Part shown: positions 5,453 through 10,722 of the stretch, in pieces
Position numbering within the stretch: the stretch's first letter is position 1
How the letters are laid out: every line of letters starts with the position of its first letter
DNA from: CAZLBV01 sp964557845
GTDB lineage: Bacteria > Acidobacteriota > Aminicenantia > Aminicenantales > Aminicenantaceae
Length of the DNA stretch: 10,722 nt
Reading direction: 5' to 3'
NCBI GenBank assembly: GCA_964557845.1
Contig: CAZLBV010000057.1
Span: 1 to 10,722, forward strand
Position numbers and translations under genes: made by a program
Notes under the pieces: model-generated
The model's input: the letters and a program-made list of their open reading frames with translations, nothing else
Database searches by the model: none
What the model was told of the DNA's origin: nothing

Positions 5453-5706
5453 AAATCTTGACCGGGACGAAATTTGATTCTCTTTCCGTCTTTGATTGTA
5501 ATCTGTTTTTTTCTTCGAATATCTCGTGCAAAACCAGTCTTTTTAGAGACAACCTTAAAACTGGCGAACCCTCTTATTTCAATCTTTTCATCTTTTTTCA
5601 AAGCATCTTTTAAAGTATCCAGGATTGTCTCTACGATTAACAATGATTTTGCCCGATTGAAATCAGTATTCTCTTCAATAGTGAGGGCGATATCATTTTT
5701 AATCAT
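5440..5706 (-). CDS. HU/IHF-family DNA-binding protein (88 aa)
   Basis: Small dimeric nucleoid protein that bends DNA. The length and layout are standard: two N-terminal helices (about 3-38), the GFASF turn (47-51, usually GFGxF), a DNA-binding arm (about 53-75), and FRPGQDL (79-85). The unusual feature is the arm tip. The usual RNPxTG, whose proline intercalates between base pairs, reads R61-D-I-R-R-K-K67, with I63 in the proline position and extra basic residues. DNA binding is likely, but bending may differ. It cannot be told apart as HU or IHF from this alone. The ATG has only a weak purine-rich site (AGAAGAAG). A promoter must lie in 5707-5809, shared back to back with nfeD; a minus-strand TTGACT is at 5762-5757, but its -10 is unclear. 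Confidence 0.9.
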   Translation of the reverse strand: MIKNDIALTIEENTDFNRAKSLLIVETILDTLKDALKKDEKIEIRGFASFKVVSKKTGFARDIRRKKQITIKDGKRIKFRPGQDLKKV

Positions 5707-5771
5707 TAGCTTCTTCTCGTTTCGTTTATAGTATAATTAATTTATTGAAAATAAAAAGTCAAGGATAATTA

Positions 5772-5800
5772 TTGACTTGCAGTACGATGATTTTTATAAT
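5772..5800 (+). promoter_or_regulatory. Strong sigma70-type promoter of the nfeD operon
   Basis: TTGACT (5772-5777), a 17-base spacer, then a perfect TATAAT (5795-5800). Eleven of twelve consensus bases and ideal spacing make it the best promoter in the window. Transcription should start near 5806-5808, only 2-4 bases before the nfeD GTG, so the mRNA would be almost leaderless. Confidence 0.75.
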
Positions 5801-5809
5801 TAGATTAAA

Positions 5810-7090
5810 GTGAAAAAAATTCTGTTAATTTCCCTATATTTGATTTTCCTATCAGGACTCGTTCAAGCTTCTGTCGTGGTCATAACCTTGAATGCTCCTA
5901 TTCATCCTGTTACCTCTGAATACATTCGAAACTCCATCGATAAAGCCGAGAGTCAACAAGCTTCTCTATTAATAATCAAAATGAATACTCCTGGAGGGCT
6001 CGATTCTTCCATGCGGGAGATCATAGAGAAGATAATAAGTTCATCCGTTCCGGTGGCTACCTACGTCAGTCCCAGTGGATCCCGTGCTGCCTCTGCCGGT
6101 TTTTTTATCGGGATCGCCAACGATCTATTTATTATGGCCCCAGGAACCAACACAGGAGCTGCCCATCCGGTTGGAATATCCATAACAGGACAATCCATGG
6201 ATGAAACCATGGCCGAAAAAGTCACCCATGATGCTGCCTCTTACATAAAGACGCTTGCAGAGAAAAGACAAAGGAATGTTAAGCTTGCAGAAGATGCAGT
6301 TAGAGAAAGTGTATCATTTACTGAAAAAGAAGCCCTAAAAGGAGGCTTGATAGAAGATATCGCCCTAAATGAGTTCGAAATTCTCGAACATTTCCATGGC
6401 AAAACAATCCGTAGATTCGATGATACTGAAGTGGTCCTTGATCTTGAAGGTGAAGAAATTATAAATATTCCCATGTCGGCGAGGCAAAAATTTCTATTGA
6501 CGATTTCCAATCCCAATTTAGCTTATATTTTGTTGATGCTCGGTTTACTGGGTCTGTATTTTGAATTCTCTAATCCAGGAGCGATCCTTCCTGGAGTGCT
6601 GGGTTCTATATCCTTGCTGTTAGCCATATTCTCCTTTCAAATCCTTCCTGTCAATTATGTCGGCCTTATTCTTATCATACTTTCCATCGGGCTTTTTATC
6701 CTGGAAGTAAAAATACAAAGCTATGGAATTCTTTCCATTGGAGGAATAGTTGCTATGGTTATAGGATCTATGATGCTAATAAATTCCCCTATTCCCGAAC
6801 TTCGACCAAGTTTGAAATTCATAATCCCCGTCGCTCTGGGGCTTTCACTCATTTTTATATTTCTGATTTCCCTTGCAGTCAAAGCCTATAGAGGCAAGGT
6901 TACTACCGGCCAAGAAGGTTTGATCGGGGAAACAGGACAAGCCCAGACAGATCTAACTCCAAAAGGAAAGGTGTTCACTCATGGAGAAATATGGGATGCT
7001 GTATCAGAGGAAGATATCCCTAAAGGAACAAAAATAAAGGTCATAGAGATGCTTGACCATTTAACCTTAAAAGTTAAACGGGATGAATAA
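5810..7090 (+). CDS. NfeD-family membrane serine protease, long form (426 aa)
   Basis: Membrane-bound ClpP-class protease of the NfeD family (relatives: archaeal PH1510-N). These act with slipin/stomatin partners, cleaving hydrophobic segments in membrane quality control. Residues 1-20 form a signal peptide or anchor. The protease domain (about 21-220) has NTPGG (59-63), AASAG with nucleophile S95, NTGAAHPVG (114-122), and K137 matching the family's catalytic Ser-Lys dyad. Four or five membrane segments follow (about 236-360), then a C-terminal OB-fold NfeD domain (about 363-423). Full length for the long class. The GTG start has no clear ribosome site, and an in-frame stop at 5801 leaves no earlier start except ATT. 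The slipin gene follows after 24 bases, the typical pair. Family call very sure; the catalytic residues were placed by motif. Confidence 0.95.
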   Translation: MKKILLISLYLIFLSGLVQASVVVITLNAPIHPVTSEYIRNSIDKAESQQASLLIIKMNTPGGLDSSMREIIEKIISSSVPVATYVSPSGSRAASAGFFIGIANDLFIMAPGTNTGAAHPVGISITGQSMDETMAEKVTHDAASYIKTLAEKRQRNVKLAEDAVRESVSFTEKEALKGGLIEDIALNEFEILEHFHGKTIRRFDDTEVVLDLEGEEIINIPMSARQKFLLTISNPNLAYILLMLGLLGLYFEFSNPGAILPGVLGSISLLLAIFSFQILPVNYVGLILIILSIGLFILEVKIQSYGILSIGGIVAMVIGSMMLINSPIPELRPSLKFIIPVALGLSLIFIFLISLAVKAYRGKVTTGQEGLIGETGQAQTDLTPKGKVFTHGEIWDAVSEEDIPKGTKIKVIEMLDHLTLKVKRDE

Positions 7091-7114
7091 ATATTATTTT
7101 TGGGAGGTAAGAGA

Positions 7115-7867
7115 ATGACACCACTCGCGATTGTCATAGCATTAGTTGTTTTATATCTATTAAATGCCATAAAAATTCTAAAGGAGTATGAAAGAGGCGT
7201 GATTTTCCGTTTAGGAAGAGTGCTCCATAAACCTAAAGGGCCGGGGATTATTCTGGTTTTTCCTCCGATCGATAAAATGGTCAGAGTAAGCTTAAGGATA
7301 GTCGTTATGGACATCCCGCCTCAAGATGTGATCACAAAAGACAATGTCTCGGTTAAAGTGAATGCAGTGGTTTACTTCCGCGTCATGGCCCCTCAAAAAG
7401 CTGTGTTGGAAGTACAGGATTTTCTATTTGCCACATCTCAGCTTGCCCAGACAACCTTGCGCAGTGTCCTGGGTGAAGTAGAATTGGACGAACTCCTGTC
7501 AGAAAGAGAAAAGTTAAATGCCCAGCTTCAGGAGATAATCGATAAACATACCGACCCTTGGGGGATCAAAGTCCAGCTTGTTGAGATGAAACATGTGGAT
7601 CTTCCTGAAAATATGGTTCGGGCCATTGCCAGACAGGCAGAAGCTGAACGGGAACGCCGGGCCAAGATCATCCATGCAGAAGGTGAAGCCCAGGCTGCGA
7701 ATAATCTGATGAAGGCCGCAGATGTTCTTTCCAAAAATTCCCAGGCTCTTCAGTTAAGATTCCTGGGAACCCTTACAGAAATAGCCGCCGAAAAGAACTC
7801 CACGATCATATTTCCACTGCCGATCGATCTATTAAAAGCTTTTATAGAAAATAAAGAAAAAAAGTAA
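7115..7867 (+). CDS. Slipin (stomatin-like SPFH/band 7 protein, 250 aa)
   Basis: Membrane scaffold protein of the SPFH family, the usual partner of NfeD; the archaeal homologue p-stomatin (PH1511) is a substrate of its NfeD protease. An N-terminal membrane segment (about 4-18) is followed by YERGVIFRLGR (25-35), GPGIILVFPPID (42-53), VVMDIPPQDVITKDNV (63-78), an SPFH core to about 165, and a charged coiled coil (AEAERERRAKIIHAEGEAQA, 175-194). The C-terminus has the family's IIFPLP (231-236). I chose ATG 7115 because GGAGG (7103-7107) lies 7 bases before it; the TTG at 7100 in frame lies on top of this site. The next gene begins 15 bases after the stop. Confidence 0.95.
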   Translation: MTPLAIVIALVVLYLLNAIKILKEYERGVIFRLGRVLHKPKGPGIILVFPPIDKMVRVSLRIVVMDIPPQDVITKDNVSVKVNAVVYFRVMAPQKAVLEVQDFLFATSQLAQTTLRSVLGEVELDELLSEREKLNAQLQEIIDKHTDPWGIKVQLVEMKHVDLPENMVRAIARQAEAERERRAKIIHAEGEAQAANNLMKAADVLSKNSQALQLRFLGTLTEIAAEKNSTIIFPLPIDLLKAFIENKEKK

Positions 7868-7882
7868 TAATATAAGGAGATC

Positions 7883-8530
7883 ATGAAAAACAAAGAATAT
7901 AGAGAACTCCAGATAACCAGTTCACAGCTTGTTGTCATTTTTTTAGCTATAATAATTCTAGGTATTGTGATTTTCTTATTGGGAGTATCGGTCGGTAAAA
8001 AGCAAGCACTAGCAGTGAGCGAAACACAATTGACTCCTCCAAAAACTACTCAGGGTAAAGTAGTCGCCAAAAAACCGGCTGCTGTCACTGAAGAAAACCT
8101 CACTACTGACAATCCCTCAGAAAAACCTTCGGAAAAACCAGCCGTTAGCCCCGAAAAAACCGAGGAAGAAACTATCCCAGATAAACCCCAAGTAAAAAAA
8201 ACAGATCCGATAGCAAAGGAGCTGGCTTCTCACCAGAAGGCTGAACCAAAACCGCAAGTAAAGCCCGTCTCCCCTATCCAGAGCACGGGTCAATTTTATA
8301 TTCAGGTAGGCGCCTATAAAAATAGAGACGGAGCTTATGCCAGGGCCAACGATCTAAAAACCAAGGGATATTCAGCACAGGTATTCGAACCATCTCCTAA
8401 TTCCAGCAGCAAGCTTTATAAAGTACAGATCGGCGGTTTTCCCAACCGTGAAGAAGCTGAAGCCAAATTATCTGACTTAGCCAGAACAGAAAATAAAAGA
8501 GAAAGCGATTACTTCATAGTTAAAAAATAG
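7883..8530 (+). CDS. SPOR-domain membrane protein (215 aa)
   Basis: Single-pass inner-membrane protein with periplasmic SPOR domain, a fold that binds glycan strands lacking stem peptides, usually at the division septum. Residues 1-14 are cytoplasmic, 15-37 form one hydrophobic helix ending GVSVGKK, 41-135 are a Pro/Lys/Glu-rich flexible linker with KPSEKP-type repeats, and 136-214 are the SPOR domain (FYIQVGAYKNRDGAYARANDL at 138-158 in part, then YKVQIGGFPNREEAEAKL at 179-196). AAGGAG lies 3 bases before the ATG, somewhat close. It is 15 bases after the slipin gene, so it is in the same transcript. Its job is probably in cell division or envelope shape; it has FtsN-like layout but no FtsN-specific motif that I can see. 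Confidence 0.92.
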   Translation: MKNKEYRELQITSSQLVVIFLAIIILGIVIFLLGVSVGKKQALAVSETQLTPPKTTQGKVVAKKPAAVTEENLTTDNPSEKPSEKPAVSPEKTEEETIPDKPQVKKTDPIAKELASHQKAEPKPQVKPVSPIQSTGQFYIQVGAYKNRDGAYARANDLKTKGYSAQVFEPSPNSSSKLYKVQIGGFPNREEAEAKLSDLARTENKRESDYFIVKK

Positions 8531-8593
8531 TAAAAACTTAGCGAAGACGATATCTATCTTTTTAAAAAAGTCTTTTTCCCATAGAATGGATTC

Positions 8594-10171
8594 ATGACGT
8601 CAAATTTGTCGGAGAATAAATATCCAAACATTAAAATAACAATAAAAGACCTGTTTTTGGTGACGCTATCAGGTGCTCTCACGGGTTTAGCTTTCCCTAA
8701 ATTTGAACTTATATTCTTTGGCTGGATCTCACTAATCCCTTTATTCTATGTGCTTTTCCCCAGAAGGCCTCGGCAGTCTTTTGTTTTGGGATTAACGGCA
8801 GGAACCTCTTTTTATCTGATCCTTCTCTACTGGATACCAGCGGTTCCAGCTTACTATGGCGGTCTTTCCCTTCCTTTCAGTTTTCTTATATATCTCCTGT
8901 TTGCTGTTTTTCTGGCACTTTTCTGGGCCTTTCCCTGCATGGTTATTTCTCTGATCGAGCGCAGATTTCCTTTGATTATATTTATTCTCATTCCCATGCT
9001 TTGGGTCACATTTGAGTATGCCATCACATACATTTTAACTGGATTTCCCTGGGGACTGCTGGCTTACAGCCAGTATAAAAATATCTATTTGATCCAGACC
9101 GCCGCCTTTACCGGAGTATATGGAATTTCTTTTATTCTAGTTTTCTTCCAGAGTATGATCGTCTTTTTTTTAAAATCGAGAAAAAAAGCCTGGTTGATTT
9201 CAGCCTTCATCTTCATTTTATTCATCCATTTACTGGGAATCGCCACCATAAAAAGGGATCTCCATGCCCGAAATGGTTTTAAAGCAGCGGTGATCCAGGG
9301 AAATGTTCCTTCCTCGATCCAATGGGACATTACACCTGAACCAACGAAAAAAGAGCTATTCTTACAGCATCTTGAACTGAGCCGTCAGGCTGTCCAAGAG
9401 GGCGTCCGCCTGCTGGTGTGGCCGGAATTATCTGTTCCCCTTTGTTTTAGCTGTAACTACGGTTTATACCAGGAATTCAAAACCGAACTTACTCAATTTG
9501 CCCGCAGCATGAACATCACCCTGGTCTTGGGTACTTATGAAACTGCCTATGAAAGAGATAATATCCTTTACTTCAATTCTGCAGTAGCCCTCATGCCTGA
9601 TGGGAAATACTCCCAATATAATAAAATGCATCTGGTTCCTTTTGGAGAATATACCCCTTACAAAATGATCTTCTCATTTATAGCTAATTTTACCCATGCT
9701 ATTGGAGAATTAACTCCTGGAGACCGCATCATTTTTCACCAGTTTAACGACATCCGGTTTGGAACCCCTATCTGTTATGAGATCATTTTCCCAGCTTTGG
9801 TAAGAAAATTTTGTCTGGGGGGAGCAGAATTTCTGGTAACTCTCACCAATGACGGATGGTATGGAACCAGTTCCGCTCCTTATCAACATTTTTCCATAGC
9901 AGTCTTCCGGGCCGTTGAAAACCGGCGCTATCTTTTGCGGGCAGCCACTACCGGAATCAGCGGAATAATAGATCCTTACGGACGGATCTTAAAAAGATCC
10001 GTTTTAAACCAACAGGTCTTTTTGACAGAACAAATATCAAGTATTAAAAAAATGACGGTTTATACCCGTTATGGGGATTGGTTTTCGTACTTAAGCTTGA
10101 CAATATCTGCCTTATTCCTTATTCTTTCTCTGATAAAAAAAGACCACAGGAAAAAGAGAATTGAATACTGA
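8594..10171 (+). CDS. lnt: Apolipoprotein N-acyltransferase
   Basis: Inner-membrane enzyme for the last step of lipoprotein maturation, N-acylating the lipid-modified cysteine with phospholipid as donor. Residues about 18-217 form the N-terminal set of membrane helices, about 228-480 the periplasmic nitrilase-like domain, and 495-514 the final helix. The catalytic triad is visible: E278 (VWPE), K344 (YNKMHLVPFGEYTPY), C394 (TPICYE). FGEYTP and TLTNDGWYG (416-424) are family hallmarks. At 525 aa it is the usual length. The ATG at 8594 is the only nearby start (in-frame stop at 8582) but has just a weak ribosome site. It follows the SPOR gene by 63 bases and overlaps prfB by 11 bases. Its presence supports a diderm organism. 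Confidence 0.97.
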   Translation: MTSNLSENKYPNIKITIKDLFLVTLSGALTGLAFPKFELIFFGWISLIPLFYVLFPRRPRQSFVLGLTAGTSFYLILLYWIPAVPAYYGGLSLPFSFLIYLLFAVFLALFWAFPCMVISLIERRFPLIIFILIPMLWVTFEYAITYILTGFPWGLLAYSQYKNIYLIQTAAFTGVYGISFILVFFQSMIVFFLKSRKKAWLISAFIFILFIHLLGIATIKRDLHARNGFKAAVIQGNVPSSIQWDITPEPTKKELFLQHLELSRQAVQEGVRLLVWPELSVPLCFSCNYGLYQEFKTELTQFARSMNITLVLGTYETAYERDNILYFNSAVALMPDGKYSQYNKMHLVPFGEYTPYKMIFSFIANFTHAIGELTPGDRIIFHQFNDIRFGTPICYEIIFPALVRKFCLGGAEFLVTLTNDGWYGTSSAPYQHFSIAVFRAVENRRYLLRAATTGISGIIDPYGRILKRSVLNQQVFLTEQISSIKKMTVYTRYGDWFSYLSLTISALFLILSLIKKDHRKKRIEY

Positions 10172-10722
10172 TAAAATCCATCCCGACCTTATAGAAAAAC
10201 ATAAGATCATCCTTGAAAAGTATGAAGATCTAAGGGGATTTCTTTGACAAAGCCGGAAAAAACAAAGAGATCCAGGAAATAAACCAAAAGCTTGCATCTC
10301 CCGAGGTATGGAAAGATCAGAAAAGGTCTCAAGCTCTCCAGCAAGATAAAAAGATCTTGGAAAGAGACCTTCGATTCATATCAAAAATAACTGAAAAAAA
10401 AGAAGAAGTGGAAGTCTTGTTCGAACTGGTTCAGGAAGGGGAGAACGTTACTCAAGAACTTACTAATGCCATAACCGAATTCGAAAACGTGATCTCCCAG
10501 GCAGAACTCCAAACTTTATTCACAGAAAAGGAAGATTCTAAAAATGCCATACTGACAATCCATCCTGGAGCCGGAGGCACCGAATCGCAAGACTGGGCAC
10601 AGATGCTGCTGCGTATGTATCTCCGCTATTCCGAGCAAAAAGGCTATACGGCCGAAACCATAGATATTCAGCCAGGAGAAGAAGCCGGCATAAAAAGCGC
10701 CACGATCCGTATCGAGGGCCCT
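10161..10722 (+). CDS. prfB: Peptide chain release factor 2, with programmed +1 frameshift (partial, runs off right edge)
   Basis: RF2 ends translation at UGA and UAA. The reading frame is split: 28 codons from TTG 10161 run to an in-frame TGA at 10245-10247, and translation continues in the +1 frame from GAC at 10246. After the shift I read 159 codons to the window edge. The N-terminal helical domain (KNKEIQEINQKLASPEVWKD) is followed by IHPGAGGTESQDWAQMLLRM, typical of RF2. The GGQ catalytic loop lies beyond the edge. The start is inferred: an in-frame TAA at 10134 limits it and TTG is the best codon, with AGGA 9 bases before. It overlaps the lnt stop by 11 bases, suggesting translational coupling. 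Read naively, the stop at codon 29 would look like a broken gene, but the site is the known autoregulatory device. Confidence 0.95.
10230..10248 (+). promoter_or_regulatory. prfB programmed +1 frameshift site
   Basis: The site reads CTA AGG GGA TTT CTT TGA C. The Shine-Dalgarno-like AAGGGGA, the 3-base spacing to the slippery CTT, and the weak stop context TGA-C match the E. coli layout (AGG GGG TAT CTT TGA C). When RF2 is scarce, the ribosome pauses at TGA and slips forward by one base, making more RF2. Confidence 0.95.

Noticed and set aside
7100..7114. Upstream in-frame TTG start for the slipin gene
   Set aside because: It lies on the GGAGG ribosome site that serves ATG 7115, and the extra residues (MGGKR) are just that site translated.
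8531..8593. Terminator between the SPOR gene and lnt
   Set aside because: A short TTTTTAAAAA palindrome is present, but there is no GC stem, so termination here is not supported.
10245..10247. prfB as a pseudogene because of the in-frame TGA
   Set aside because: The stop sits in the exact programmed-frameshift cassette and the +1 frame continues as normal RF2.

Overview
The window reads as ordinary chromosome of a Gram-negative bacterium of moderate-to-low GC. It has an apolipoprotein N-acyltransferase (lnt), which implies an outer membrane with triacylated lipoproteins. It also has HU/IHF-type DNA-binding protein, PilZ and LuxR regulators, and a bacterial RF2 gene with the classic programmed frameshift. 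The mix (archaeal/eukaryote-type ProRS, PilZ paralogues, bacterial deoxyhypusine-synthase-like protein, NfeD-slipin, SPOR, lnt-prfB) suggests Desulfobacterota, Acidobacteriota or a related candidate phylum. That placement is inference, not proof. There are no mobile elements, CRISPR arrays, tRNA or rRNA genes.

Left part (1-3466). A prolyl-tRNA synthetase runs off the left edge on the minus strand. After a 306-base gap come four plus-strand regulatory genes: two small divergent PilZ-like proteins, a NarL/LuxR-type regulator whose receiver domain has lost its phosphorylation residues, and a third PilZ protein with an intact c-di-GMP motif. The two divergent PilZ genes share a 19-base leader element, so the set probably grew by local duplication.

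Middle (3490-5706). coaE (dephospho-CoA kinase) converges with a minus-strand deoxyhypusine-synthase-family gene; four tandem 8-base repeats sit at their junction. Next comes a minus-strand HU/IHF-like gene. Between these two minus-strand genes is a near-perfect plus-strand intrinsic terminator with no plus-strand gene before it, hinting at a small RNA.

Right part (5772-10722). A strong sigma70-type promoter sits almost on top of the GTG start of nfeD. It seems to begin a plus-strand run nfeD - slipin - SPOR protein - lnt - prfB. NfeD and slipin form the well-known membrane protease/SPFH pair, SPOR binds septal peptidoglycan, and Lnt finishes lipoproteins, so four of the five are envelope functions. 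prfB overlaps the end of lnt, carries the CTT-TGA-C autoregulatory frameshift, and runs off the right edge.

The most unusual parts are the PilZ/pseudo-receiver cluster, the orphan terminator and possible sRNA, the DHS-like enzyme that seems to lack the catalytic lysine, and the near-leaderless nfeD start. No single clearly new multi-gene system is proven here.
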